Notes under the pieces: generated by a model
Told to the model about the DNA's origin: nothing
Seen by the model: only the letters and a program-made list of their open reading frames with translations
Database searches by the model: none
Position numbers and translations under genes: made by a program
Part shown: piece by piece, positions 35,920 to 45,791 of the stretch
Layout: the number at the start of each line of letters is the position of its first letter
Numbering within the stretch: position 1 is the first letter of the stretch
DNA from: Paenibacillus sp. FSL W8-0426
GTDB lineage: Bacteria; Bacillota; Bacilli; Paenibacillales; Paenibacillaceae
Length of the DNA: 64,000 bases
Assembly (NCBI RefSeq): GCF_037969725.1
Contig: NZ_CP150203.1
Location: forward strand, 1,876,001 to 1,940,000
Reading direction: 5' to 3'

Positions 35920-36930
35920 TTGGTTATGAGTGCAAGTGCAGCAAGACAGAAACAACTAGATTACATCGGACTGACCGCAGGCGACCTTCAAGTGCTTGCC
36001 GGGCATCGTCCCGTCTTTGAGAAAGTGGTTGAAGAGGTGGTGGACCATTTCTATTGCCATCTGGGGAAATATCCGAATCTGATGGAGCTGATGGAACGGT
36101 TTTCTTCCGTGGAACGACTGAAGCAGACCCAACGGATGTACTGGCTTTCCATGGCTGACGGCGTCGTAGACGATGCTTACATCGACCAACGGATTGCCAT
36201 TGGGCAAGTGCATTCCCGCATTGGCTTGTCTACCGACTATTATCTGGGTACATACATGGTTTATCTCGATATTGCCACAAGCATTTTTCAGCAGGTCATT
36301 CCCGATATGTGGCATCGCGTCATTCAGGCCCTTAGCAAAATGTTCAATTTGGACGCACAGCTCGTGCTCGAAGCTTACGAGATCCGGGAAAAGGACAGGC
36401 TGCGCCGGCTTGCCGACGACCAGAAGCACACCTTGCAGGCGATTACGCAAATTACGCAGCAGCTGACAGGTATGATCAGCGAGCTGAACGAGAACGCACA
36501 GGCCATTTCCGACGTGGCCAAAGATACCGCCGCTTCCCAGAGACAGGCGCATGGGTTGTTGGAAGACCTTACCGCCGAGATCCATCAGATCGGAAAAATG
36601 GGTGAGCTGATTCGTGAAATCTCTGACCAGAGTCACTTGGTGGGCCTGAACGCGGCCATCGAAGCCGCGCATGCGGGAGAATTCGGGCGGGGCTTTGAAG
36701 TGGTGGCGGCCGAAGTGCGCAAACTTGCAGCCAGCTCGCGGGAAGCCCAGAGCCAAATTCAGGCCAATCTGGAGCAGATCATGAAAAAGCTGGTCCGTGT
36801 ACGCGAAGAGTCGGAACAAACGGCTCAGGGTGCCAGCAGCCAAGCTTTCCGTTCGCAGGAACTTGCCGTATTTGCAACCACGATGGAGAATTTGGCAGCG
36901 GATTTGCGTGAGTTGCAGCATCAGGAGTAG
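35920..36930 (+). CDS. Globin-coupled chemotaxis-type sensor (HemAT-like)
   Basis: 336 residues from TTG 35920 (AAGGAG 9 bases before); ATG 35926 and TTG 35869 are alternatives. Residues 1-165 form a sensor globin: [28 protein letters not shown]-like [12 protein letters not shown], and [16 protein letters not shown], where His98 is the predicted heme ligand equivalent to HemAT His123. The C-terminal part is a soluble MCP signalling hairpin with [38 protein letters not shown] split across its tip. The hairpin is short (about 130 residues) compared with Bacillus HemAT, and no membrane segment is present. It likely steers oxygen taxis. Confidence 0.9.
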   Translation: MVMSASAARQKQLDYIGLTAGDLQVLAGHRPVFEKVVEEVVDHFYCHLGKYPNLMELMERFSSVERLKQTQRMYWLSMADGVVDDAYIDQRIAIGQVHSRIGLSTDYYLGTYMVYLDIATSIFQQVIPDMWHRVIQALSKMFNLDAQLVLEAYEIREKDRLRRLADDQKHTLQAITQITQQLTGMISELNENAQAISDVAKDTAASQRQAHGLLEDLTAEIHQIGKMGELIREISDQSHLVGLNAAIEAAHAGEFGRGFEVVAAEVRKLAASSREAQSQIQANLEQIMKKLVRVREESEQTAQGASSQAFRSQELAVFATTMENLAADLRELQHQE

Positions 36931-36939
36931 ATTCGGGAA

Positions 36940-36970
36940 CCGGCTTGGAGCCGGTTATACCGTTTCTCCG
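36940..36970 (+). terminator. Weak terminator after globin sensor gene
   Basis: AACCGGCT, TGG, AGCCGGTT hairpin; the T run behind it is poor. Confidence 0.4.
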
Positions 36971-37060
36971 GAATTTGAGCTATAATAGGAAAACAAACCT
37001 GCCGTTGTAACAGTGAATGCAGCTTGAGACAGGGGATTTGAAAGAGGTTGAGGTGATCAG

Positions 37061-38065
37061 GTGGCTTCTATCCATGATGTGGCCAAAGAAGCGGGCGTAT
37101 CTGTTGCAACCGTTTCCAAAGTGCTGAATGATTATCCCGATGTAAGTGACAAAACGCGCAAAAAAGTCAATATGGCGATCGAATTGTTAAAATACCAACC
37201 CAATGTAGTTGCGCGTGGACTGGTGAAGCGCCGCTCTTGGACGGTAGGGGTTTTGTTGACGGTTCCGTTTACGAACCCTTTTGTGTCGGAGCTGCTGGAA
37301 GGCATCAAAACCGCCTTGGAGAACAGCGGCTACGACCTGGTCCGGTTGTCCACGCGTTTTGAGGACCCTGCGTATTCGTTTATCAAACATTGCCGCAGCC
37401 GGAACGTGGACGGCGTTGTTGTATTCGGGGAAGGCAGGGAGAACAAGAGCATTGAAGAATTGATTCATGCGGAGATTCCGACGATGTTCATTGACACCGA
37501 CCTGTTCGGCAAGCGGGCCGGGTACATTACGACCGACAATGCCAATGCCATTGCGATGAGCGTCAAACATCTGTACGAATTAGGCCACCGGAAAATTGCG
37601 TATATTTCGGGTACGCTGGGACCCGCCGTCGCCAATCTGCGCCTGGAGGGATACCGCGAAGGTTTGCGGCAATGCGGACTGCCGTACTCCACCGTGCACA
37701 TGGAAGTATGCGATTATTCCTTCGATGGTGGAAGCAAGGCGGCCCGGCGTTTGCTTGCGCAGAGGGACCAACCGACAGGCATTGTATGTGCTTCGGACAT
37801 GTCCGCTTTTGGGGCGATCCACGAAATCGAAAAGCATGGGCTGCGTGTTCCCGAGGATATTTCGGTCGTCGGTTTTGACAATACGTATTATGCGCATGTG
37901 TTCAAACCCGGACTCACAACCATTAACCAAAACATATATTCCATCGGAATCAAATCGATCGAATATTTGATCGCGATGATCGAGAACCCGGATTATACGC
38001 CTCCGGTTGTTACGGAGCCGTCCCATCTCGTTATTCGCCAGACGACGGCACCCGTTCAGGGGTGA
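37061..38065 (+). CDS. LacI-family transcriptional regulator
   Basis: 334 residues from GTG 37061, with GAGGTTGAGGTGATC in front. The helix-turn-helix is SIHDVAKEAGVSVATVSKVLN and the hinge helix KYQPNVVARGL. The C-terminal periplasmic-binding-protein-like domain has VGVLLTVPFTNPFVSELLEGI, IDTDLFGKRAGYITTDN and ISVVGFDNTYYAHVFKPGLTTI. It would bind a sugar or sugar phosphate. No sugar gene is adjacent, so it may act at a distance; the LacI-type palindromes at 17.0-17.1 kb are one candidate target but nothing in the sequence proves it. Confidence 0.93.
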   Translation: MASIHDVAKEAGVSVATVSKVLNDYPDVSDKTRKKVNMAIELLKYQPNVVARGLVKRRSWTVGVLLTVPFTNPFVSELLEGIKTALENSGYDLVRLSTRFEDPAYSFIKHCRSRNVDGVVVFGEGRENKSIEELIHAEIPTMFIDTDLFGKRAGYITTDNANAIAMSVKHLYELGHRKIAYISGTLGPAVANLRLEGYREGLRQCGLPYSTVHMEVCDYSFDGGSKAARRLLAQRDQPTGIVCASDMSAFGAIHEIEKHGLRVPEDISVVGFDNTYYAHVFKPGLTTINQNIYSIGIKSIEYLIAMIENPDYTPPVVTEPSHLVIRQTTAPVQG

Positions 38066-38077
38066 CACACTTCGCAA

Positions 38078-38106
38078 GGGGCACGGCCGAGAGGCTGTGC
38101 CTTTTG
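38078..38106 (+). terminator. Terminator after LacI-family gene
   Basis: GGGGCACGGCC, GAGA, GGCTGTGCC (one G-U pair), then TTTTG. Confidence 0.7.
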
Positions 38107-38274
38107 TCTTGAAGTTCACGAAACGTCAGGTATCAGCGACACAATTCAACACGAAATGCTGGGGAAAAGTGTTGATTTTCGACCCTGTGACGTTTAGACT
38201 ATACTCATTATGATAAACGGGTCTTCTATGTATGGCTTTCGTTTGAGTTTGCTGGCAAATACCATGATGTTGTT

Positions 38275-38319
38275 GCGAAGGGAGTGCCTGTCGCCTGACA
38301 GTGCACTCGCTTCTTTTTT
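38275..38319 (+). terminator. Terminator-like hairpin in the leader of the GGDEF-EAL gene
   Basis: GCGAAGGGAGTGCCTGTC pairs with GACAGTGCACTCGCTTC (one mismatch, one bulge), followed by six T. It ends 75 bp upstream of the start codon, so it could attenuate that gene or end a short RNA. Confidence 0.65.
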
Positions 38320-38393
38320 AAGATTCGCTTCATTAGCTATGAAAAGCATGAAACATACATACAAGATTGATCCCGGTTGAAAGGAAAGACGGA

Positions 38394-40859
38394 GTGGAGC
38401 ACCTACACGGAACGTACAACATTGAACTGGTCGTTTTGTCTTACATTATTGCCGTTTTGTCTTCTTACGTCGCGCTTGACTTGGCTGGCCGCGTTAGTCT
38501 GGCCCGAGGAACCTCCCGAAAGGTTTGGCTTGGCTGCGGGGCCATGGCGATGGGGCTTGGCATATGGTCGATGCATTTTGTCGGCATGCTGGCCTTTGTG
38601 CTCCCCAATCACGTTTCTTATTCGTTGGGTAAGGTTGTGTTGTCCGTTCTATTTGCTGTCGTGGCCTCCGGAGTCGCCCTGCACATTGCAGGCCGAAAGG
38701 GCGGGCATGTGAAGCAGATTGCCATTGCAGGTTTGTCGATGACGATCGGCATTAGCTGCATGCATTACGTCGGCATGGCGGCGATGTCCGTTCCAGTGAG
38801 CTATGAACCCGCCAAGGTCTGGTTATCCATCCTGATTGCAGCCGCCGCCTCGTTCACGGCGCTGTGGCTCATGTTCATTTTTCGCCAACGCCATTCCAAG
38901 CGGCTGTGGATGTATAAACTCGGTAGTGGATTGATCATGGGTTTGGGCATTACGGGCATGCACTATACCGGTATGTCGGCAGCTCACTTTCACGTTTCGG
39001 AGGGAGGCATGGGGGTGCCGGGCTTGCGGATCGAACCGTTGTTTCTTGGATACACGATTGCGATCGGCACGTTCATTACCCTGGGTTTGGCATTAAGCGG
39101 CATTATCATTAACCAGCGTTTTTCCCAGAAAGACCGCCGTTTGCAAGAAAACGAGCAATGGTACCAGGCTTTGTACGACAATCATGCCGATGCCATTATT
39201 TCCGTAGATTGCGAAGGGTACATCAAAGGAATCAATTCTGCGGTCACTCGCATTACGGGATATTTGGAGAAGGATGTCATCCATTGCTCCATAGACGAGA
39301 TCGTAGAGCGTATCGACATCCACTGGACGTCCGACCCGGCGGACATTTCTTGGGAAGACGGCACTCGCAGCCAGGAGTATTACACGGCTACGATGAAGGG
39401 GCTTCATGGTCAGTTGATCGATCTGCACATCACCGTAGTTCCGGTCCTGATTGAGGGGAGTCATGTGGGCAGCCATATCCTGATCAAAGACGTCACCAAG
39501 GAAAAGCAGGCCCAGGAACATATTCGCCATCAGGCCTTGCATGATCCGCTTACTGGCTTGCCGAACCGGCGCAAGCTGGACGAAGTGCTGGAGGAAGCCA
39601 TCGCCACCCACAAGGCCGCGGGCGAAACGTTTGCGGTGATGGTTATGGACATTGACCGTTTCAAAATGATCAACGACTCCCTTGGACATTCCATCGGGGA
39701 TATTTTTCTGAAGGACGTAAGTGCAAGGATTGTTGGCGCGATTCAGGCTTTCGATTCCGATGCGATGGAGAACGTCATGCTTGCGCGCATGGGCGGGGAC
39801 GAATTTACGTTGGTCGTCAAAAATGAACAGGGCCATGCGGATCGTGTTCAAGAACTCGCGAAACGAATCGTGCGGGCGATCCAACTGCCCTACCGGCTTA
39901 AGGACAATGACTTCTATGTGACTACAAGTATCGGCATCGCCATGTTCCCGGAGCACGGGACAGAAGCGGACATGCTGCTCAAGCATGCTGATACAAGCAT
40001 GTACGAGGTCAAAAAAAACGGCAAAAACGGCTACAAATTCTATTCGGCCGAGCTGGATTCGGCGTTGTATGAACGAATCGAACTTGAGGGATATTTGCGC
40101 AAAGCGCTGGAACGCGATGAAATGGTGCTGTATTACCAGCCTCAGATTCGTACTTCGGACCGTCGCATGATCGGCGTAGAGGCGTTGATTCGCTGGAAGC
40201 ATCCGCAGAAAGGAATACTGACGCCCGACGTCTTCATTCCGATCGCGGAAGAGACCGGCATGATCTATGACATCGGCAATTGGACGCTGCGTGAAGCATG
40301 CAAGCAGATGAAGCGCTGGCACGCGAGCGGGGGGCCGCTCATTCCGGTCTCGGTCAATTTGTCTTCGCAGCAGTTCCATCAGGCCAATCTGCTCGAGCTG
40401 GTCAAAAATGCGCTGGAGGATTCTGGGTTGGAGGCTCGTTACCTCGAACTCGAAATTACGGAAAGCATGATGATGGATGCATCCGTATCGACCAGCATTC
40501 TGAACGAATTGTCGGCGCTCGGCGTCAAGATCAGCTTGGACGATTTCGGCACGGGTTACAGCTCGCTTAGTTACCTGAAGCAATATCCCATCAATAAACT
40601 GAAGATCGACCGTTCTTTCGTGACGGACATTACGGAGAATGTGAGCGATCAAGCCATTGTGGCCACCATCATATCGATGGCGCAGCATTTGAATATGGAA
40701 GTGATTGCGGAAGGCATCGAAACCAAAGGACAGCTGGATTTCCTGATGCAGAACGATTGCCGGGAAATTCAGGGCTATTATTTCAGCCGGCCGCTGCCGG
40801 CAAGCGAAGTAGAGAATGATTTCTTCATGCCGCTGCGCCAACATTTCAGCAAAGCGTAA
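38394..40859 (+). CDS. MHYT-PAS-GGDEF-EAL cyclic di-GMP enzyme
   Basis: 821 residues from GTG 38394 (GGAAAGACGGA in front; TTG 38367 is an in-frame alternative). Seven membrane helices form an MHYT sensor with three repeats, SMHFVGM, CMHYVGM and GMHYTGM, thought to bind copper and sense oxygen, CO or NO. A PAS domain (about 245-365, WYQALYDNHADAIISVD) follows. The GGDEF domain is intact (MARMGGDEFTLV), and so is the EAL domain (EALIRWKHP, ITESMMMD, DDFGTGYSSLSYL), so both making and breaking cyclic di-GMP are possible. It sits alone with a leader hairpin and a bidirectional terminator. Confidence 0.94.
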   Translation: MEHLHGTYNIELVVLSYIIAVLSSYVALDLAGRVSLARGTSRKVWLGCGAMAMGLGIWSMHFVGMLAFVLPNHVSYSLGKVVLSVLFAVVASGVALHIAGRKGGHVKQIAIAGLSMTIGISCMHYVGMAAMSVPVSYEPAKVWLSILIAAAASFTALWLMFIFRQRHSKRLWMYKLGSGLIMGLGITGMHYTGMSAAHFHVSEGGMGVPGLRIEPLFLGYTIAIGTFITLGLALSGIIINQRFSQKDRRLQENEQWYQALYDNHADAIISVDCEGYIKGINSAVTRITGYLEKDVIHCSIDEIVERIDIHWTSDPADISWEDGTRSQEYYTATMKGLHGQLIDLHITVVPVLIEGSHVGSHILIKDVTKEKQAQEHIRHQALHDPLTGLPNRRKLDEVLEEAIATHKAAGETFAVMVMDIDRFKMINDSLGHSIGDIFLKDVSARIVGAIQAFDSDAMENVMLARMGGDEFTLVVKNEQGHADRVQELAKRIVRAIQLPYRLKDNDFYVTTSIGIAMFPEHGTEADMLLKHADTSMYEVKKNGKNGYKFYSAELDSALYERIELEGYLRKALERDEMVLYYQPQIRTSDRRMIGVEALIRWKHPQKGILTPDVFIPIAEETGMIYDIGNWTLREACKQMKRWHASGGPLIPVSVNLSSQQFHQANLLELVKNALEDSGLEARYLELEITESMMMDASVSTSILNELSALGVKISLDDFGTGYSSLSYLKQYPINKLKIDRSFVTDITENVSDQAIVATIISMAQHLNMEVIAEGIETKGQLDFLMQNDCREIQGYYFSRPLPASEVENDFFMPLRQHFSKA

Positions 40860-40899
40860 CATGGCGTGGTTGGCAAACGACAGGCGTTGATCCAGTGAC

Positions 40900-40931
40900 A
40901 AAAGGCTGCCCCCTGTAGGGCAGCCTTTTTG
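40900..40931 (+). terminator. Bidirectional terminator after GGDEF-EAL gene and spoVR
   Basis: AAAGGCTGCCC, CCTGTA, GGGCAGCCTTTTT; A and T runs on both sides. Confidence 0.88.
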
Positions 40932-40976
40932 GCATTGTACCAACCAGGTTCTGCTTCGCAGCCGGTTCGTCGGCGA

Positions 40977-42419
40977 TTACATAAACTTGCGATGATGCTT
41001 TTTTCCGTCATAGGAAAACCAGATCGGTTTATCCTCCACCTTGGTTTCCAGATGAACGGTACGTCCCCATAACCGGTACACGTAAGGGAGGGTACGCTCC
41101 ATGTATTTGAGGTCAAGCTCAATCCCTTCATAACGGTGCTTGAGCACAAGCTCGCCTGTGCGCAAGTAGTCGGCATCCTGGACGACAAGATAAGGGGAAC
41201 CGCCGTTAATGCGCGAAAATACAAGCTGATCCCGAATGTTCTCCCACGATTTGTCCGTGATTTTCCATTCAGGCCCCTTTTTTTCGAACACATACAAGTC
41301 CAGATCTTCGGTGAGCTGTTTGGTCATGTAGTTGCGAATGAAGGACGTATCGGAATCGAGCTCGCGGACCTCGAATATTTTGGCGCGTCCTTGGTCCGGC
41401 AAACGTCCGAACCGTTCGCGTTCCTCGCGGCTGGGATGATCCCAGCGGCGTTCGATATCCTCGAAAATTTTCAACCCCAAATAATAAGGGTTCAGGCTTT
41501 GGGTGGATGGCTGCACGACCGAGGAATTCAGCTTGGCGAATTCGATCGTCTCCTCGCTGGTCAAGTCCATTTCGCGGATGATGCGCTGATGCCAATAGGA
41601 CGCCCAGCCTTCATTCATGATTTTGGTTTCCATCTGCGGCCAGAAATACAGCATTTCTTCCCGCATCATGCTCATGATATCCCGCTGCCAATCGGTCAGC
41701 ACCTCGGAAAATTCCTGAATGAACCACATGATGTCCTTCTCGGGTTCAGGCGGAAAGTGGTGAACTTGGATCTGGGATTCCGGAGCGGGCACCTCCGCTT
41801 TGGATTCGTCGAGGGCCCACAAATCATCGTATGGACCTTCGGGTTTGGGCGGTTTCTCTCCGCGCTGCTCTTTCAGTTTCAATTCCATATAACGCTGTTT
41901 ATCCAGATGCCTTGGCTTGATCAATTGTGGATCGACATGCTCTTGGATGGCCAATACGGCATCGATGAACGATTCAACGGCTTCTGTACCGTATTCCATC
42001 TCATAATTGCTGATTCGGTCTGCCGTCGCGGCCATGCTTTCGACCATATTGCGGTTGGACATGGAGAAGCGGGCATTGTTTTTGAAAAAATCACAGTGGG
42101 CCAGCACGTGCGCAACGATCAGCTTATTCTGAATCAGGCTGTTGCCATCCAGCAGGAACGCATAACAAGGGTTGGAATTGATGACGAGTTCATATATTTT
42201 ACTGAGCCCGAAGTCGTACTGCATTTTCATTTTATGAAACGTTTTTCCAAAGCTCCAGTGACTAAAACGGGTAGGCATGCCATAAGCTCCAAAGGTATAG
42301 ATGATGTCGGCAGGGCATATTTCGTAACGCATCGGGTAGAAATCCAAACCAAAGCCTGCGGCAATTTCGGTAATTTCGGCAATGGAGCGCTCAAGCGCGG
42401 TAATATCGTCCTGCTTCAT
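40977..42419 (-). CDS. spoVR: SpoVR family sporulation protein
   Basis: 480 residues; start codon at 42419 follows GAGGAGGTAACCC. The family core is complete: [15 protein letters not shown] [18 protein letters not shown] at the N-terminus, [39 protein letters not shown] and [13 protein letters not shown]. In Bacillus SpoVR is needed for spore cortex formation and its gene is expressed in the mother cell. It lies 247 bp behind yhbH on the same strand, with a terminator between. The charged segment around residues 185-240 ([12 protein letters not shown]) is the variable part of the family. Confidence 0.95.
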   Translation of the reverse strand: MKQDDITALERSIAEITEIAAGFGLDFYPMRYEICPADIIYTFGAYGMPTRFSHWSFGKTFHKMKMQYDFGLSKIYELVINSNPCYAFLLDGNSLIQNKLIVAHVLAHCDFFKNNARFSMSNRNMVESMAATADRISNYEMEYGTEAVESFIDAVLAIQEHVDPQLIKPRHLDKQRYMELKLKEQRGEKPPKPEGPYDDLWALDESKAEVPAPESQIQVHHFPPEPEKDIMWFIQEFSEVLTDWQRDIMSMMREEMLYFWPQMETKIMNEGWASYWHQRIIREMDLTSEETIEFAKLNSSVVQPSTQSLNPYYLGLKIFEDIERRWDHPSREERERFGRLPDQGRAKIFEVRELDSDTSFIRNYMTKQLTEDLDLYVFEKKGPEWKITDKSWENIRDQLVFSRINGGSPYLVVQDADYLRTGELVLKHRYEGIELDLKYMERTLPYVYRLWGRTVHLETKVEDKPIWFSYDGKKHHRKFM

Positions 42420-42528
42420 GGGTTACCTCCTCGGATTGCATTTTCGGCCGAATGCAGCACACGGGCTGCACGCCTGGGAATCAAGGTTGTCATCATCATA
42501 TGAACAAGCCGTACAGGATATGCTTAGC

Positions 42529-42557
42529 GAAAAAGTGACCCTTCACGGGTCACTTGA
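42529..42557 (-). terminator. Terminator after yhbH
   Basis: On the minus strand AGTGACCC, GTGAA, GGGTCACT and four T. Confidence 0.75.
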
Positions 42558-42666
42558 TTAACGGCCGGATATTGCCGTGCATACAATAGTTGTTGGGGCG
42601 TGATTGGGATTGGCCGTTCGGCCTTGAAAATCAATGGCCAGAATCCGAATGCTCCGCTCTGCTTGT

Positions 42667-43833
42667 TTACGTGGCGACTCCGTTTTCCTGTCTATGAAAG
42701 AAGCTGCGCAAAGCCTTATACACTTCGCCTTTTTCTTTGATGACGTAGTACATGAAATGATCGAGTTTGATATGGCGGTAGGCCGACATCAACGTGCTGC
42801 TGCGGTTATATTGATTGACTTCGCCGTAACCGAACATGTTGCTGCGCTTCAGCAGCTCGCCAATCAGTTTCACGCATCGTTCGTTATCGGAGGTTAGATT
42901 GTCTCCATCGGAGAAATGGAACGGATAGATGTTGTAGCTTGAAGGCGGGTAACGGGAATCGATGATATCGAGTGCTTTCATATATACGGAGGAGCAGATC
43001 GTTCCTCCGCTTTCCCCGCGCGTGAAAAATTCCTCTTCCGTCACTTCTTTTGCTTCCGTATGGTGGGCGAGGAACACGATCTCTACTTTTTCATACTGGC
43101 GCCGCAGAAACCGGGTCATCCAGAAGAAAAAGCTGCGGGCGCAGTACTTTTCGAATGAACCCATGGAACCTGACGTGTCCATCATCGCGATAATGACGGC
43201 ATTCGATTGCGGGATGACTTTGTCTTCCCACGTTTTGTAGCGCAAGTCGTCCGGACTGATGTGATGAATGCCCGGATTGCCGCTGGTGGCGTTGCGGCGA
43301 AGGTTTTCAAGAATGGTGCGTTTTTTGTCAATGTTGGACTGCATGCCTTTTTTGCGGATATCGTTGAAAACGACCGTGTGCGTTTCGATTTGGTCTTTGT
43401 CCTTTTGTTTCAGGTTGGGCAGCTCCAGCTCGGAAAAAAGAATATCCTCCAGCTCTTCGATGCTGACCTCGGCCTCGACGATGTCGTAACCCGCCTGGTC
43501 ACCCGCCTTTTCGCCTTTGCCAGGCTTTTGCGCAGCCGGATCGCGTCCGATCACATCGCCGACTTGGGTGTCGCCGTCCCCTTGGCCTACATGCTTTTGT
43601 TTTTGAAAGTTATACACGAAACGGTACTCATCCAGACTGCGGATCGGTACCTTGATGATTTGTTGTCCATCGGACATGATGATGTTTTCTTCGGTGATCA
43701 GATCAGGCAGATTTTGTTTGATGACGTCTTTCACTTTTTGCTGGTGTCGCTGCTGGTCCTGGTACCCTTTGCGGTGAAGCGACCAATCCTCCCGGGAAAC
43801 AACGAACGAGTATGGCTGGCGTGAATTTGACAT
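42667..43833 (-). CDS. yhbH: YhbH/UPF0229 sporulation protein
   Basis: 388 residues from the ATG at 43833, preceded by GGGGGGT; an in-frame TTG at 43848 overlaps the ribosome site. Motifs: [36 protein letters not shown], a VWA-like MIDAS core in [16 protein letters not shown] and TFCSS-like [16 protein letters not shown]. The DTSGS motif is the metal-binding site of a von Willebrand type A fold. YhbH is functionally linked to PrkA and SpoVR across bacteria and is needed for sporulation in Bacillus; its direct action is unknown. Here it is paired with spoVR but not with prkA. Confidence 0.94.
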   Translation of the reverse strand: MSNSRQPYSFVVSREDWSLHRKGYQDQQRHQQKVKDVIKQNLPDLITEENIIMSDGQQIIKVPIRSLDEYRFVYNFQKQKHVGQGDGDTQVGDVIGRDPAAQKPGKGEKAGDQAGYDIVEAEVSIEELEDILFSELELPNLKQKDKDQIETHTVVFNDIRKKGMQSNIDKKRTILENLRRNATSGNPGIHHISPDDLRYKTWEDKVIPQSNAVIIAMMDTSGSMGSFEKYCARSFFFWMTRFLRRQYEKVEIVFLAHHTEAKEVTEEEFFTRGESGGTICSSVYMKALDIIDSRYPPSSYNIYPFHFSDGDNLTSDNERCVKLIGELLKRSNMFGYGEVNQYNRSSTLMSAYRHIKLDHFMYYVIKEKGEVYKALRSFFHRQENGVAT

Positions 43834-44105
43834 GTAGGCACCCCCCAATAATTACGTGGCACAGTTTGACCTGTCGGTAATTAAGTATATTCACGGACAG
43901 GGACGATATGTGATGAGCGGGAAGATAAAATGAAACCATTTGTAGCAAAAACGATGCATAGTCCCATCGGAAGCAACATTTTAGAAATAATCCGATGGCT
44001 ATGTTTTTACAAATCCGGTGAACAAACGAAATGCACATCCTGTACAATGGAAGGAGTTACCCGATTGGAAACAATTGGAGGATGTATGTAAAGGAAGGAT
44101 TTCCA
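43834..44105 (+). other. Divergent gap between yhbH and MFS gene
   Basis: About 270 bp, AT-rich, no supported gene or firm promoter. An in-frame ATG at 44031 for the MFS gene lies in it but lacks a good ribosome site. Confidence 0.4.
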
Positions 44106-45443
44106 TTGGACAAACGTGCGGTTAGAGCTTGGATCACCTATGATTGGGCTAATTCGGCATATGCAACGACGGTATTGGCAGCAGTACTGCCCGTCTTCTA
44201 TGCTTCGGTTGCGGCAGCTTCTCTTGATGCGGACACGGCCGCATCCTACCTGGCATATACCCATTCCGTCGGGATGCTGTGCGTGGCGTTGCTGACTCCG
44301 CTGCTGGGGGCGCTTTCGGACCTGTCCGGCAGAAAAGGAGACTTTTTGCGCGTATTTACGCTGATCGGTATTTTTTCTACGTTGGGCTTCAGCCTTGTCG
44401 GTGAGGGAGACTGGCTGTTCGCTTCCATTCTGCTCGTTGTATCTACGATCGGTTTTGCGGGAGGAAACACCTTTTACGATGCCATGCTGCCCGACCTTGT
44501 TCCCATCAGGGAAAGAGAAATGGTATCTTCCAAAGGGTATGCCTACGGCTACATTGGCGGCGGCATTTTGCTGGCGATCAATCTGTTGATGATTCAACAG
44601 CCCGGCTGGTTTGGACTGGAAAATACGCTGGCCGGGACAAGACTCGCCTTCATTTCGGTGGCAGCATGGTGGCTGCTGTTTTCCATTCCTATCTTTCGGC
44701 ATGCTCCCCGCAGGCCTGCAAGCACGGATCGCCCCTCTTCCTGGATGGGGTATGCCAATATGGGCGTATCGAGGCTGCGAGGGACATTCAGTCAAATGCG
44801 AAAATTTCCACAGCTGATTCGCATGCTGGTCGCCTTCTGGTTCTTTAATGATGGCATTAACACGATTATCCTGATGGCGACCATCTATGGAACGAGCATT
44901 GGCATCGGCACGACCGATCTGATGCTGGCCTTGCTGCTGACGCAATTTGTCGGTTTTCCGTGCACGCTGCTGCTAGGTGCATGGGCGAGGCGGTGGGGGG
45001 CCAAGCAGGTACTGGTGATCAGTTTGTCGGTGTATGTATGCATCGTGATTCTCGGTTACTTTATGAAGGAGGCGTCCCATTTTTACATGCTAGCCGGATT
45101 GGTCGGCGTAGTGCAGGGAATCAGCCAGTCAACGGCCAGATCTTTGTTCAGCAACCTGATGCCTGCAGGTAGAACCGGGGAGTATTTTGGATTCGTTAAT
45201 ATTACGGGCAAATTTGCCTCCATTTTCGGTCCGTTCGTTTTTGGCTGGGTTGGCCAAATCACCGGCTCTGCGCGCTGGGGAATTCTTTCCTTGCTCTTCT
45301 TTTTTATCGCAGGCATGGCGGTACTGATGACCGTGAAAGTGCAGAAGGGCGTGGAGGATGCGCTGAACGCCGATCGCGAAGATGGGCCCGGCTGGCCGGG
45401 GCACGGTTTGCCGCAGTCGCCGGAACCTCGTTCCGTTACATGA
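44106..45443 (+). CDS. MFS transporter, UMF1/Atg22-like
   Basis: 445 residues from TTG 44106 with AAGGAAGG 7 bases before; ATG 44082 and ATG 44031 are in-frame alternatives with poorer spacing. The protein then starts MDKRAVRAWITYDWANSAYATTV, and YDWANSAY is the hallmark of the UMF1 group related to the yeast vacuolar effluxer Atg22. About 12 membrane helices are visible, with GRKGD-like SGRKGDFLRVFTL in the first cytoplasmic loop. Substrate is unknown; amino acid or sugar export is guessed for relatives. Transcribed away from yhbH. Confidence 0.9.
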   Translation: MDKRAVRAWITYDWANSAYATTVLAAVLPVFYASVAAASLDADTAASYLAYTHSVGMLCVALLTPLLGALSDLSGRKGDFLRVFTLIGIFSTLGFSLVGEGDWLFASILLVVSTIGFAGGNTFYDAMLPDLVPIREREMVSSKGYAYGYIGGGILLAINLLMIQQPGWFGLENTLAGTRLAFISVAAWWLLFSIPIFRHAPRRPASTDRPSSWMGYANMGVSRLRGTFSQMRKFPQLIRMLVAFWFFNDGINTIILMATIYGTSIGIGTTDLMLALLLTQFVGFPCTLLLGAWARRWGAKQVLVISLSVYVCIVILGYFMKEASHFYMLAGLVGVVQGISQSTARSLFSNLMPAGRTGEYFGFVNITGKFASIFGPFVFGWVGQITGSARWGILSLLFFFIAGMAVLMTVKVQKGVEDALNADREDGPGWPGHGLPQSPEPRSVT

Positions 45444-45479
45444 TTTCGCTTGGCATGTTGTGTAATGTCCAAACCTCTA

Positions 45480-45527
45480 GAAACTCCGGAGCCTGTTCGC
45501 TGTAGAGCAGGTGTCCGGGGTTTCTTT
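45480..45527 (+). terminator. Terminator after MFS gene
   Basis: AAACTCCGGA pairs with TCCGGGGTTT, extended by CCTG/CAGG inside; TTTCTTTCG follows. Confidence 0.7.
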
Positions 45528-45642
45528 CGTTGGAAGGTGTCATAAATCACGGGTTGAGAGGAATAAAGATATATGGGCATGGGGAGGAAGGTCAAAAAAT
45601 GCAGGATAAACAGAGAAAATATGAAAAAGAGAAAATAAAAGA

Positions 45643-45671
45643 TTGACATGATACAAATCGTATCATAGAGT
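45643..45671 (+). promoter_or_regulatory. Promoter of the lasso cluster
   Basis: TTGACA (45643-45648), 17-base spacer, weak -10 TAGAGT. The spacer is filled by an inverted repeat. Confidence 0.5.
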
Positions 45672-45714
45672 GTAGATATAGACAGTTTGTATCATGAAAA
45701 CTCATTAATGATAC
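45648..45714 (+). promoter_or_regulatory. Four-half-site operator of the lasso cluster
   Basis: ATGATAC (45648-45654), AAATC, GTATCAT (45660-45666) is a perfect 7-bp inverted repeat in the promoter spacer. GTATCAT recurs at 45689-45695 and ATGATAC at 45708-45714, in the opposite order. A dimeric repressor is likely; no regulator gene is in the cluster. Confidence 0.6.
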
Positions 45715-45791
45715 ACCTCATTATTTACGTTCCCCTTAGCTTTGCCACTACATAACTTCGTTTTAACGGAACGAGGAGAGGAGTAGGGCCA

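Larger units (their letters stand above)
38066..38393 (+). other. Gap with two hairpins between lacI-type and GGDEF-EAL genes
   Basis: 328 bp, no supported gene. It holds the lacI-type terminator, a possible promoter near 38178-38214 and a second terminator-like hairpin at 38275-38319 in front of the GGDEF-EAL gene. Confidence 0.5.
45444..45791 (+). other. Control region of the lasso peptide cluster
   Basis: 348 bp. After a terminator (45480-45527) comes an A-rich stretch, a TTGACA promoter at 45643-45671 and four GTATCAT/ATGATAC half sites. No gene seen. Confidence 0.6.

Noticed and set aside
41136..42503. 455-codon plus-strand frame across spoVR
   Set aside because: Antisense to a firmly identified gene with no start signals or family motifs.
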